64,000 nt of DNA, taken from contig JAGKQI010000103.1 of NCBI GenBank assembly GCA_018806915.1, forward strand, positions 930,001-994,000, given 5' to 3'. How positions within the stretch are numbered: the stretch's first letter is position 1; the number at the start of each line of letters is the position of its first letter. The position numbers and the translations under genes were made by a program. The notes below the pieces were generated by a model. It was not told the DNA's origin. It saw nothing but the letters and a program-made list of their open reading frames with translations, and searched no databases. Positions 35,470 through 46,004 of this stretch are shown in pieces. The stretch is from Phytophthora colocasiae (Eukaryota; Oomycota; Peronosporomycetes; Peronosporales; Peronosporaceae).

Positions 35470-35910
35470 TTACTTGGTGAGCTGCTCCCACAGCTTCTCC
35501 ACGTCGCCACGCGAGTTGGCAACAGCGGTGCGGCCGTCCATGGTAATAACCTTGCCCTCGCTGTCCACGAACACGAGCATGGGGATGCCCGTGACGCCAA
35601 ACTTGGTGCTCATAGCCTGGTTGGCCGTACGCTCCTCGAAAGGAAGTGCCAGGAACGGCATCTCGCCGAAGTACTCCGCGTACTGCGACGGGTCACGGTC
35701 CGACGAGATGAACACGAGCTCGAACTCCGGGTGCTCCTCGACCATATCGTCGTACACGGCACTGAGGAAGGGCGTGAACTGGCGGCACGGCGGGCACCAG
35801 TGCGCACTGAAGTAGAAGCCTACCACTTTCTTGCCAGCCAGCTTGTAGTCCGTGTCCTGAAGGCCGTCCTTCGTCAGAAGCTTAGCGCCGAGCTGTTCCG
35901 ACCACTTCAT
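35470..35910 (-). CDS. Tryparedoxin/nucleoredoxin-like thioredoxin-fold protein
   Basis: 146 residues starting MKWSEQLGAKLL. The redox-active motif is WCPPC in FYFSAHWCPPCRQFTPFLSA, the tryparedoxin/nucleoredoxin form, not the WCGPC of classical thioredoxin. Other family marks are FELVFISSDRDPSQYAEYF, the cis-proline in TGIPMLVFVD and the strand GKVITMDGR. It reduces disulphides in target proteins. The open frame continues upstream to 36060, but the added residues are not conserved in type. The predicted length matches typical tryparedoxins. No signal peptide, so probably cytosolic. Confidence 0.9.
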   Translation of the reverse strand: MKWSEQLGAKLLTKDGLQDTDYKLAGKKVVGFYFSAHWCPPCRQFTPFLSAVYDDMVEEHPEFELVFISSDRDPSQYAEYFGEMPFLALPFEERTANQAMSTKFGVTGIPMLVFVDSEGKVITMDGRTAVANSRGDVEKLWEQLTK

Positions 35911-36271
35911 ATTGGCTGTGTGGATTTTCCTTCCTTGGGGGTCGATAGGGAGTGATAAAGTGAGCAGAAGATTGGTACAGTATGTATCCATAGGAAGCAG
36001 TACTGTAAGAGACAGAATAACACGAGTTGAGGCCCATAACGAATCCAAGTGAATCGCCACGTGGTTTTGTCACGTGCACTGGTACAGCGCCAGTGTTTTC
36101 GTAATCTGGGTAGGTTGAGGTAGTACCGTGAAGAACAAGTGAGCAGTGCATTCCGTCACTACCTAAAGTTTATGGAGATGTCGCTCGCAAGCAAGTTCAC
36201 GCTGCAAAATGTTCACATCTCGGCCAAGCGACTTGATTGTAGGATGTACATACGTCTGTGAGCCGTTCTAT
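35911..36271. other. Intergenic DNA
   Basis: Contains the upstream region of the minus-strand tryparedoxin and the 3' side of the uL22m gene. No gene seen. Confidence 0.5.
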
Positions 36272-36948
36272 CTATTCCTCGGCAGTCGCTTCCTGCTCCA
36301 ACTGCTTCTTGGCGTTCTCGCGCGCCAATTTCTTCGTCATGTGGCGGTTCAACGGCTTCTTGGACGGGTCAAACTCACGCAGCACCACGGTAAGGTGCGT
36401 GTGCGGGTGATGCATTACACCGGAACGTCCTGAAAGGCAACAAATAGCAGTTAGATATCATTTTTCTTCCTGAAAAAAAACAATATAAAATTCGCACCTC
36501 GGCCCATGATCCGCAGGCGCTTCAAGTAGGTGCCCTTGTTCACAAAGCACTCAGCCACTTTGAGATTCTCCGGCTCAATCTGGTATTTGATGTCGGCCAA
36601 GTTGATAGCGTTTTGCACCGTCTTCTGGAAGATCTCGGCCTTGCGCTTGGGAGAAAACTTCATCTGCAGGATAGCCTCGTTGGCCGAAAGCCCACGGATC
36701 TGCTGGGCCAGATACGTCAGCTTGCGTGGGCTGGCACGGATCGCGCGCTTCACAGTCTTGACGGTGCGTGGCTCCGCGGGAGACGTGGAGCTCAGGAACG
36801 CAGCCGTGTCATCATCCGACGCAGCAGTCTCGACCTCCACGGCGGTAGTTGATAGTGTCGCCCGGGTCACGCGTCCCATAAAGGCGCTGTTCGCAGCCGG
36901 GCGGAGCGTCAGAGCGCCCATCTGAGAGCGCAGCGAGGCCAGCATCAT
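36272..36948 (-). CDS. Mitochondrial ribosomal protein uL22m
   Basis: Two exons, 36498-36948 and 36272-36429, with a 68-bp intron (GTGCGA...TTTCAG), 202 residues. The L22 core includes VKRAIRASPRKLTYLAQQIR, a helical FSPKRKAEIFQKTVQNAINL and, across the splice site, LRIMGRGRSGVMHHPHTHL with VVLREFD. L22 lines the nascent-chain tunnel of the large subunit. The N-terminus (MMLASLRSQMGALTLRPAAN) is basic, hydroxylated and lacks acidic residues, as in a mitochondrial presequence, and no plastid is expected here. The C-terminus is a lysine-rich helix (RHMTKKLARENAKKQLE). Confidence 0.9.
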
Positions 36949-37299
36949 GTCCGGTCGGTGAGTTGCGAGGGTTATTGCACGACCTCTTTGCTGCCACACG
37001 CTTGGTCTTTGAAAATTAATACTTTGCTCTATATTGAGTGTTGAGATAATAACTGTAACATGTAACCGATAGATTGTCAGCTTTTTTAACGATAAGCTGT
37101 TAATATCGACGATGGCAACAATGAAGAACTTCTTCACTTCAAGTACAAAAGAAGCGCTCTAACTATTTTTTCACGGGTGCTATCCTCACTAGGTAGGCTT
37201 GATAAATGACTTAAGTTGCACCCGCTATACCATCGGCACGAAGACTGAAGTCGTCTGCCTGATCTCACATCACCACATGCAAATAACCGCCCGGGTCTC
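36949..37299. other. Intergenic DNA between uL22m and the PDZ/ZZ gene
   Basis: AT-rich promoter-side DNA of uL22m (minus strand) and the 3' flank of the PDZ/ZZ gene. No gene seen. Confidence 0.5.
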
Positions 37300-39270
37300 T
37301 CACGCAAACGGCGATGTGGTTCGTGTCTTCTTGTCGGAGATCCAGATTCGCAACTTCTCTAAGTTCTCAGGAGGAACACCATGATCTTCTTCATCACCAC
37401 TACCAAATGCGCCAGCACTCATTCGATCTACACTTGCACGGCCAGCAGCGTTAATGTGATCTGCATCATCCGGTAGCCACTCAATGTTCACTTCAATGTC
37501 GGTTCTGTTTGATACCAACGGCATGAGGTATGACACGAATCGCTGGCGAGCTGTAGGCGGAAGTGACGGGATCTCGATACCGCGCACTGTGATTTTAGCC
37601 GCAGAGGTGCCCACCACAATGTTGGCAATCCACTCGCCCAGGTACTCGAACTTGTCCGGTCGACCCTTGCAGATGTCGCGGCGAAGCGACAAGAGGAACT
37701 CATCTGTAAAGTGCTTGCACTTCTTCTGTAGTTTATACTGCACGATGGCCTCACTCAAAGCCTGCATCTGCTCCGAATTCTCCATGCCGTGAGTGCCCAA
37801 GTCGTAGCACTCACTGCACAAGTTGTAGTTTGAGCATACGCTGCAAGTCCAGAGCGCACCCACGATCGGATCTATTCCACAGCCATCACAGAACGAATTC
37901 TGATGCACGATCGTTTTCTTGCGCTTCCACTTGGAACCAATAATGGACGCTCCTTGGCTCATGGCTGCACCCAGACGACCCATAAGCGGTTTGCCTGGGG
38001 AATGCTTCTTGTCAGGAAGGCTCTTGGATTGTGAGCCCTGCTTATCGTGCACGTCACGCTGGAAGACAAGTGTACGCGGGATCGTCGACGATTGTATAAT
38101 CTCAAATACCTGCTCCTTGGTCATGTGTGGCTCGATATGCTGTCCATTCACACTAATTAGGTAGTCACCCACCACCACACCACCACGCTGCGCAGGGCTA
38201 TCCTTATCCACACTCCAAACCTCGACAAGTAGCTCATTCTCCAACGAGACGACGACGTTCGTGTTGAATCCCAGTACCTGTTCCGTGAACGTTACCGTGT
38301 ACGTGTTGAGAGGGTGTTCCACGTAGTCGGCCTCGGATTGCGATCGCAGACCAGACTTGGCATCTGGGGCGTGAATCGCACTCGCGCTCGACGAATTCCG
38401 TCCCGACGACTCGCCACTGCTTGTCACACTGCCAGAGCTCGCAGCAACGACTGGTGCATCACTAACGAAACGAGGTGGCTTGTCATGAAGTGCAACTCGG
38501 CGAATGCTGTGCAGTGCACGCGCCGACGAGGGGTCAGAAGCTACACTGGGGCCTAAGAAGCGATGCGCCGTAAACTCGTCTTGACCTTCCCCAAAATCCG
38601 CAGCACCGCCGTAACCTAACGGTGTGCCAAGATCAGCACCTTCATCGTTATCGTCGCTAGCAGCTGCTCCGTCCACCTCGTCACTATCGCTGGCTTCGTC
38701 GTCAATATCGTGATGCACTAAGTTCAATGGAGCCGGGCGCTTCGGTGACGGGATCACGAGTTCCATTTCATGCTCTTGGACCTGTTCCTGTACCTTTAAC
38801 TCAACTTCGTGGACCTGTCCAGCATCTTTAGAATTAACTGGTGACTGCGGCGGCGACTGCATCTTCAGCTCCACTTCATGGGCAGCTACAAGGGCAGTTT
38901 CATCCTCAAAATTCTGCTCTGGGGGCTGCTCTACAGGTGTCGTAGGCTCATCTGTAGGAGTCGACGGCGCTTCAACTGGCGTCGTTGGAGCTTCCACAGG
39001 CGTCGTAGGTTCCTGTACAGTTTCAACAGTATATTCTTCATCATCACTGTCTGTCCGCGCCTTATCTGACTCAGCGCCGTCCTCGTGAGGCTTGTGCATT
39101 TCCAGTTTGGTCGCCACAGGACTCTTCTCCGTCTCCACCTCGGCCTCGTAGCTCTCAGTCGGAGTTGACGGACTCATCGCCGCGGCTGTGGGTTCTCCAA
39201 TGGCACGAGGCGACTGCACGTGGGTCTTCACGGGCGATGAGCTCTCCGCTGCGCTGACCGACGCCTCCAT
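37300..39270 (-). CDS. PDZ and ZZ zinc-finger domain protein
   Basis: 656 residues from the methionine at 39270 (MEASVSAAESS). The N-terminal 300 residues are disordered, acidic and proline-rich, with a short tandem array of TTPVEAP-type repeats near residues 88-115. A PDZ domain follows at about 322-405, recognisable by NELLVEVWSVDKDSPAQRGG and VVVGDYLISVNGQ. A ZZ-type zinc finger lies at about 456-497 with paired cysteines in FCDGCG, WTCSVC and LCSECYDLGTHG. PDZ domains bind C-terminal peptides and ZZ fingers bind peptide or sumo-like ligands, so it looks like a scaffold. The C-terminal part is helical and unassigned. The frame is open for 47 more codons upstream without conserved features, and an intron there cannot be excluded. 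Confidence 0.8.
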   Translation of the reverse strand: MEASVSAAESSSPVKTHVQSPRAIGEPTAAAMSPSTPTESYEAEVETEKSPVATKLEMHKPHEDGAESDKARTDSDDEEYTVETVQEPTTPVEAPTTPVEAPSTPTDEPTTPVEQPPEQNFEDETALVAAHEVELKMQSPPQSPVNSKDAGQVHEVELKVQEQVQEHEMELVIPSPKRPAPLNLVHHDIDDEASDSDEVDGAAASDDNDEGADLGTPLGYGGAADFGEGQDEFTAHRFLGPSVASDPSSARALHSIRRVALHDKPPRFVSDAPVVAASSGSVTSSGESSGRNSSSASAIHAPDAKSGLRSQSEADYVEHPLNTYTVTFTEQVLGFNTNVVVSLENELLVEVWSVDKDSPAQRGGVVVGDYLISVNGQHIEPHMTKEQVFEIIQSSTIPRTLVFQRDVHDKQGSQSKSLPDKKHSPGKPLMGRLGAAMSQGASIIGSKWKRKKTIVHQNSFCDGCGIDPIVGALWTCSVCSNYNLCSECYDLGTHGMENSEQMQALSEAIVQYKLQKKCKHFTDEFLLSLRRDICKGRPDKFEYLGEWIANIVVGTSAAKITVRGIEIPSLPPTARQRFVSYLMPLVSNRTDIEVNIEWLPDDADHINAAGRASVDRMSAGAFGSGDEEDHGVPPENLEKLRIWISDKKTRTTSPFA

Positions 39271-39928
39271 CTCTTCTGCCTGCTGCACAGTGTAACGTAT
39301 TGTGGGGAGCCACTTGCGTTCAGTATGCTGTCGTCCCTTTGCTGAAAAAGATAGTCGATGAACTTTTACAAACCCGAGAAAATCAATTTTCTTTTTATCG
39401 TATTTTATCACGTGATTGCATAAAGTTATTGGAATATTGAAATTGTATGGAAATGTTTAGACATCCGATAGACCTGTGTATTCATATATTATTATTTTTG
39501 ACAATAATAGATCAATAAAATTTTCAATGAAAAACTGTGCGAAAACGAACGACCTTGCTGTGTGCCATGGACGAGCATATGGCTGGCGACGGCGAAGTAT
39601 TGGATCTACGTCGACACGAACAGCACCGCGTGGACGCCCCATTGCCTCCGACTACTATACGTGCTCGGCGACATTTGGGAACTCGGTAGCTGTCTCGAAA
39701 CCAAATGTGTGTGATAACAGGACCGCTGATAACGAAGCTGATGGAGGTGCGCGAAATTTGCAACGGGGTCTAGTAACAAAGTTTGCAACAAGCGAGTGGT
39801 GTCAATTCATTGTTATTCCAACCGCCTACATATACTTCAACTCACTTGGTCCACCTACGACAGCACGACTCACGTCGGTGTTTTTGGTTGTCGCTTTTCC
39901 TGTTACGTACCGCTGGTTGTCCTGCTAG
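39271..39928. other. Intergenic DNA
   Basis: Between the PDZ/ZZ gene start and the 3' end of the kinase gene. The part near 39400-39540 is AT-rich and probably promoter. The plus-strand frame 39476-39928 has no known motif and is not called. Confidence 0.5.
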
Positions 39929-42385
39929 TCACCCTTCATCAACGTGTGTTTGCTGCTGCATCAATGCGCAGAATTCTTCGTAGTCAATCTTTCCGTCCTC
40001 GTTCTTGTCTGCTGCTTGGATGATCTTGCAGGTTTCCTCGTTACTGATGTGTTTATTGCCGAGCACGTGAAGAATATGCTCGAGTTCAACGTTAGTGATG
40101 AATCCATCGTGGTTGACATCGAAAGTCTGCAAGTTATTTAGTATGTCAGAAGAAATGATCATCGTCTTTATTCACAGAGCGTGGGCAACGTACATCGAAA
40201 GCGGCTTTCAGATCTCCCGTTGTCAGGTCTCCGCTGCAAATAAACGCAAACGTTAATCACATTTACACAGACAAATAAGAGTCCGCAATGGCTATCCGTA
40301 CCGACGGAATAGCCGCTGGTTCATCATGCTTACGAACTCGGTGAATGAAATCTTCCCATCACCGTCAACGTCGGCTTGCCGCATGATCTCGTCAATTTCG
40401 GAACTGTAAACAACGTCGCATCAGTCAATCTTACCAAAACGAAAAGAAAAAATGGGGAACAAACCTTGAGAGCTGCTGCCCAAGAGCGAGCAACATGTCT
40501 TTGAGCTCCTTTCGATCAATGCAGCCAGATTCATCTTTGTCGAACAGGGCGAACGTCTCCTTGAACATGTCCATATTCACAGTCGATGTGCGGTGGGACG
40601 TCACGTGCCGTTCATCAGCGACAGCGTTTTTACCGAGTTTAGCGTGTTGCACGCCCATGACGACCGCCAAAATGTTAGCTCGTAGTTGCTGCAGACGCTG
40701 GTACGATTGAAGCCGTTGACAGTGGCCGCTGTCGAAGGGTTCTGCTGACGTCGTGACCCCACTGAGCCATGGATGCTGAATGGCTTGCTTGGCAGTTAAC
40801 CGTTTGGATGGATCCGAGTCAAGCAGTTGCGTCAAGAAGTTCTTAGCATCAGCAGAGAGGCTCTTGTACCATTTGTTCTCCACTGCGTAAGAGTTAGTAC
40901 AGAAACTCAAAAACTGAGCATATACAAAATTTACCATCGTAACTTCCATTCGCGATCTCCTTCACAATTTCAGCGTCAGACTTGTCTCCTCGCGGGTCAA
41001 ATGGATGCACCCCAGTTAACGTGATATAGGCCTAAAGAATAACAAGATCGGTATTCCAGCGACTACATGTGCAACCGGAAATCATATTCGTACCAGAACG
41101 CCAAATGCCCACATATCAACGCCGAAGTCTTGAGGATGCCGTGTAATGATTTCAGGGGCCCAATACGCGCTAACAGTAATGAATGTTGCATTAGCCAACA
41201 GGAGAATTATGCAGGCGTAACTTTGGGGCTCCATCAACTTACACAGTCCCATTCGGGAATTTTTCAATGATCTGTTCTCCTTGTCGCTGTCGTCGACTCA
41301 AGCCAAAGTCCTGGTGTTGAATGAAAGAGTGCGAGTTTATACTTTTGGTGCGTGACGGCACAAATAATGCGTGCTCACCGCTACTTTTACGTTTGCCTTG
41401 GCTGACCGGTCTGACAGCAAAACATTTTCAGGCTTTAGGTCGCGATGGCTGCAGATTCAGCAAACGTAAGATTTCTAAAACGACGTTTGAAGTGCAAAGC
41501 ACCCACCAGACCCCGCGTGAGTGCACGTAAGCAAGTGCCTGACAAACATCGTGTAGCAAGTGAGCTGCATCTTGCTCTGATACTGATCCCTGAAAATATA
41601 CTTGATTAGAAACACACATATTGCAGATTTCATATTACAGACCGACCATATCAACAATATAGTCGAAGAGTTCTCCTCCTTCGACCAAGTCCGTCAGCAT
41701 AATAGTTTCATTCTTGAGATACAGCACATCATGCAGCGACACAATGTTTCTTTGTGCGCCGAGGTGCCGTAGAATATCAATCTGAAAATCACGGTTCGTT
41801 CCTTAGACCGTACGTTCCCAACATCAACAAATACCAAACGCACAAACCTCAGCTTGAATCGCTTCTGTCGAAGCACACTTTGGGTCAAAAATCTTCGCTG
41901 CCAGCATCTATTAACGAAATAAACAACACAAATGTAAGCTCGTAAGTCCTCCTACAACTACCGGTGTCTCTCACCTCATCTGTCTTCATATCAACCGCAA
42001 GACGAACAATCGAAAACCCTTTTTACAAAATCAAAGAAACAAAACTCTTCAGGAATTCCTTCACTATTCCACTAGCATCAACCTTCGAACCTCCTCTGCC
42101 GAGCTCCTTCAGTAAAGCATAGTGACCTCGTTGGTCCACTTGGACGTCCTTCCACCACGTCCCGTCACTTGACCCACACTCGACGTCGCTACTTGGAGCG
42201 TCTCGATGCATGAGGTACACAACACTTAACGCCGCTGCAGTCGTTACAAAGCCCACCCACCCCGTTCCATTGCTGTACGACGTCTCCTTCGACTTCGGGA
42301 CAGCTGCAGGTTGCACCACTGATATTGGTACAGCCTTGGAGCGCACAGGCACGCGCGTTAAACGCCTTAATAGTCGCATCCGCAT
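39929..42385 (-). CDS. Calcium-dependent protein kinase (CDPK) with N-terminal anchor, 13 exons
   Basis: Spliced model on the minus strand: 42091-42385, 41975-42018, 41848-41907, 41647-41781, 41507-41589, 41379-41448, 41243-41310, 41094-41169, 40935-41031, 40465-40882, 40302-40403, 40194-40233, 39929-40126. All phases agree and give 561 residues; the donor at 41646 (GTCGGT) is the least certain. Kinase motifs are [13 protein letters not shown] (glycine loop), MLAAKIFD (catalytic Lys), [18 protein letters not shown] and GTVAYWAPEI. Then come an autoinhibitory-type helix and four EF-hands, including [42 protein letters not shown] and [14 protein letters not shown]. Calcium binding would relieve autoinhibition. 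The N-terminus is a basic, acid-free stretch ([20 protein letters not shown]) followed by a hydrophobic segment ([16 protein letters not shown]). This suggests mitochondrial import and a membrane anchor, not a myristoylated start. Confidence 0.9.
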
Positions 42386-42489
42386 TACTTCGTGGGGTAC
42401 AGAATAACAGAGCTGGATTTCAATATTAAGATTGTAACAATTAACGGATACTTAACCGGCTCAAGTTGAAGTGAAGAGTCACTCATCAC

Positions 42490-45162
42490 TTAACGAGGTG
42501 TGTACGGGTTAACCTCTTCCTCGAAGAGATCCGACGCGAGCTTAGACAGCGCGTGCATGGACCTGAGGTCTTCCAGGGAGATTTTCTCTCGAGTCTTGAC
42601 GTCCAGAGTGCACAGGCAGGCAACGACAGAACCGTCCGGAGATTTGATGGGGAATCCAGCGAAGAACCGCACGCCAATGTCACGCACAAGACGGAGGTGC
42701 CGCAGTTGAGGGTCTCGCATGGGGTCCTTAACCACGAATGGCTTGCCGTTAGCCACTAGAGAGAACGGGCACACTGTCACCTCGTCTGTCCATGGACGTG
42801 GAGCACCGTAAGACCCTACGACTCGCTGAGAGTGAAAGCTGTGCGCATTGACAGCCACAATGTACGCGAAGGAGCACCGCATTCGACCAGCAGCAACCTC
42901 ACAGATCGAGTCAAGAGCTGCTGAGTCCAAGTCGTCGTCTAGATCCAGTTCCGCCTCTAGGTTCGTCGATGGCCGTGGCACAATTGAAGGTCTAGTGTTG
43001 AGGTTCGCTGTTGACGGGAAGCACTTGCCGCTGGTGCTGCGTCGACGGCGCTGTGTCATTTCCTGACGGTTGTATGACAAGCTTGATCTACTGCTTGGGG
43101 TTTCTCTGTTGAGGTCGTTGCTCTTTGAAATGCTTGAGAGATGGAGACGTGCCTCCAGGTACTTGTCGATCATCTTCTTGTCCGGATACTGTGGGTGAAG
43201 CACTGGAATCGATGATGCGGATGTTGAAGACGATGTCGGCGTTGAACTCGTTGGTGCTGAGTTGGATGTCACCTGCTTCACCACTTGACGTACGATCTCC
43301 AATGCTCGTGCTCGGGTCAATGGGTCGCTTGAAAACAGCGCGTCGGCTAATTGTCTTCCGGGCGTTGAGGAGAACGACGCTGACGCGGTAGCCGCGCTGC
43401 TGCTACGATCTATTCGGTGCATTTGTGCTTCGTATGCAGCTTGTGAAGCTGTTCGGACATCGGTTGATTGAGAAAAGCGTGTCGTATCGTCGGATTTGAG
43501 CAAAATGTCGTAGAAGGCGGTAGAAATCGTCGTGTTAGCAGCATCTTCGACTTGTCGAGCGTCTGTGGTGGCGACTGTTGCTGCAGTTGAAACTCTGTGG
43601 AACGAAGAGTGCGGGAGCGGATCATCTTGTTGGAACACGCTGGCGTCCACTTGAGCTACACACGCGAAGCAGATCCGGTTCCGACGCACTTTGCGTGCCA
43701 CGGGTTCTACCGCAAACTTCCGGGAGCACTCGCGACAGACTCGGTTGGCGCAGAGCTGGCAGAATCGTTGCGGTCGCAACAACCCGAAAGCTTTAAGACA
43801 CACTGTGCATCTCTCGTCTTGATCTGCGTTCGAGTTCACGGGCATGTGCAGAATTGGCTGGTATCCCAGTCGACGACGGCGAACAAGTTGTTCATACGAC
43901 GTCGTTGCAGCAGCCAATAAGTTCACGACGTACTTGGCCTCGACATTGGCGCTATGAGGTTCGTAGTGCCGTGAAGTAACTGAAGATTCCTTCCCCCAGA
44001 ACCTCGAACGAGCTTGATGTACGTTAGGTACCGGAACTGGTGGGCTGGTGACGTACGCCGTCATGACAATTCGAGTCTGATGTCCGCTCAAGGGGCTGTA
44101 TGAACTCGCTAGGTGATAACCAGCAGATATATGGTCCATGTCGCCTTGAATCGCCTGGTGGGTAGCTCGTTCGTTTCTGCGGTGGGTGAATTTGTCGTGC
44201 ATGGGCTTGGGTAACGTCTTCATGGTGTAGAAAGCTTCGTTCGTGTCGGGGCAGTGTTGCGAGTATGCAGCGAAGCAAAGTCTTTGTCGACGGCTTGTGT
44301 GTTTCGCTGCTGCCATGGGGTTCAGCGACCGACGAGAGCGCAGAACCACGGATTGCAGCGCAACCCAGCCAGGCTGCGAGAGATCGTTGAGGTCGTCGTC
44401 TTCCCAGCAAGCGGCGTGGTCCATTGCCAGCACAGTGTGCAGATTCTTTCGGAACTCACGCGACACTAGCAGATCTCCATTTTTGTATTTCCTGGCACCA
44501 AAGAGCGCGCCCATGCTGGCATCAAACTGCAGTGAGTCACGGCTGAACAACATCGTCATGGCTTCATCCAGTCTGCAGCTTAGTGTCACTTGGGCAGACA
44601 TCGCATATACGACGCTGCTGTCGTTCAGTGGCCATTGCAAGAGCTCTCGTGCTCGCACTTCGGACTGAGTGTGCTCACCCTGAAAGGCATCACGAGTGTA
44701 GTTGGAGCCACGAGACTCGGCCATTGAGTGACGAACATCAGTAACGCGAGCATTACCGCGAAACCAAGCTGGGGCATCACTTTTGGTCGATGACAGCTTG
44801 GTTCGATCGAACTCGCTGATCTCAGCCCCATGCTGCTGCTTCTTGACGACCCAGAATGGCGTTTGTTGTCTGTTTGAGGATGTCATTCTTCGGATGCTGC
44901 TCCGTGAAGTTACTTTGCGGTTTTCTATCACCGAACGGAGCTTTGGAACGACGCTCGCTGCTGTGGAAAACAGCTCACGGTCGGTCACGATCGCGTTGAT
45001 AGATGATGCGGATAATAGAGCGTTGCGTGCGGACACGGGCGAAGCGGCACTGTTGTTGCTGCTCTGGAAGTCGCAGCTTCGGATGCTGCCTCGGTAACTG
45101 CTACTGACGTAGCTGTCCGTCATTGAGACTGGTTTTGGATAGTGCTGCTTGGGTCGCTGCAA
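42490..45162 (-). CDS. START/FYVE-like zinc finger/GAF protein
   Basis: 890 residues in one exon. Residues about 180-420 resemble the START-type lipid-binding fold found ahead of FYVE fingers in oomycete proteins. A zinc finger at 452-501 has eight cysteine ligands (C452, C455, C468, C471, C476, C479, C498, C501) in CTVCLKAFGLLRPQRFCQLC and VCRECSRKF. The canonical R(R/K)HHCR phosphoinositide-binding motif reads RFCQLC, so PI3P binding is doubtful. A GAF domain lies at about 740-880 (MRCSFAYIVAVNAHSFHSQR, VVKDPMRDPQLRHLRLVRD, FFAGFPIKSPDGSVVACLC). The combination suggests a membrane- or ligand-sensing regulator. The start could also be M14 (MTDSYVSSSYRG). Confidence 0.8.
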   Translation of the reverse strand: MQRPKQHYPKPVSMTDSYVSSSYRGSIRSCDFQSSNNSAASPVSARNALLSASSINAIVTDRELFSTAASVVPKLRSVIENRKVTSRSSIRRMTSSNRQQTPFWVVKKQQHGAEISEFDRTKLSSTKSDAPAWFRGNARVTDVRHSMAESRGSNYTRDAFQGEHTQSEVRARELLQWPLNDSSVVYAMSAQVTLSCRLDEAMTMLFSRDSLQFDASMGALFGARKYKNGDLLVSREFRKNLHTVLAMDHAACWEDDDLNDLSQPGWVALQSVVLRSRRSLNPMAAAKHTSRRQRLCFAAYSQHCPDTNEAFYTMKTLPKPMHDKFTHRRNERATHQAIQGDMDHISAGYHLASSYSPLSGHQTRIVMTAYVTSPPVPVPNVHQARSRFWGKESSVTSRHYEPHSANVEAKYVVNLLAAATTSYEQLVRRRRLGYQPILHMPVNSNADQDERCTVCLKAFGLLRPQRFCQLCANRVCRECSRKFAVEPVARKVRRNRICFACVAQVDASVFQQDDPLPHSSFHRVSTAATVATTDARQVEDAANTTISTAFYDILLKSDDTTRFSQSTDVRTASQAAYEAQMHRIDRSSSAATASASFSSTPGRQLADALFSSDPLTRARALEIVRQVVKQVTSNSAPTSSTPTSSSTSASSIPVLHPQYPDKKMIDKYLEARLHLSSISKSNDLNRETPSSRSSLSYNRQEMTQRRRRSTSGKCFPSTANLNTRPSIVPRPSTNLEAELDLDDDLDSAALDSICEVAAGRMRCSFAYIVAVNAHSFHSQRVVGSYGAPRPWTDEVTVCPFSLVANGKPFVVKDPMRDPQLRHLRLVRDIGVRFFAGFPIKSPDGSVVACLCTLDVKTREKISLEDLRSMHALSKLASDLFEEEVNPYTPR

Positions 45163-46004
45163 GTTGAGGAGTGAGGACGACTAACCCGCTCAGCGTAATG
45201 TTGACGCAGCCATTTATCTCGCCAGGAGCTCAGCAGTAGCGGAGCAGGGAATGTGTCGACAGCACCGGATGCCTGGCGCTCTTGCTGGCTTGATGCCTCA
45301 GCCTGACCGCTCCTTAATAATGGTTGACTGGTGCACGAACGCGTAAATGACGAGGCACCGGCAAGTCACATCTTTTTCGATGGTCCACTGGAAAGTGAAG
45401 ATTCTGAGCTACATACTTGCTGGAGTCGCGGTGACACCTTGTTGCAACTTTTTTCGATCTTTGAAGACCGCATAGTTGTCACTGCTCGCCAGTCATCATG
45501 GTGTTCCAGCTAGAACAAATTATTTAGACTTGATCCGAAGCTGGAGAGCTGTACGATGCCTTCATTACCACTCGGAAGCTGGATTTCCAGGGCGACACTA
45601 GGCTCATACGTACAGTATGCGCGTGTAGCACGCGGTGGTTACGCCATGCGCGTCATGTGTAGCAGTGGAGACGCCTCCAGTGTCCACGTTCGTCGTACTC
45701 AACTGCTGTCCGATGCCTTTAACAATCTGGCGTGTTGCCCGTATCTCCATTTCGGAGCTTTCGTGTTGCGCATTTTCGCGAGATTGTCGTCTCCGAACTT
45801 CAGGACCAGTCATCACGTTGAAGTTGTTGATGCCAAACCGGCTACGGATGACTGGCCTGGCGCCATGGAGTTCTGCACAACCCAAAGCGATTTAGTCCCA
45901 CACACAAGAAGAGCAGAATAATGTAAGGAAAAATCACCTTGTACTTAAGAAATAACGGAGACAACAAACTTTCCAAATGCTATGCGCGGTTCAAGCTTGT
46001 TCAT
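45163..46004. other. Intergenic DNA between the FYVE-like gene and BiP
   Basis: Promoter side of the FYVE-like gene and 3' flank of BiP. Small overlapping frames on both strands (45556-45921 plus, 45604-45885 minus) show no known motif. Confidence 0.5.

Noticed and set aside
39476..39928. 150-residue plus-strand ORF
   Set aside because: Fills the gap between two minus-strand genes and shows no conserved pattern.
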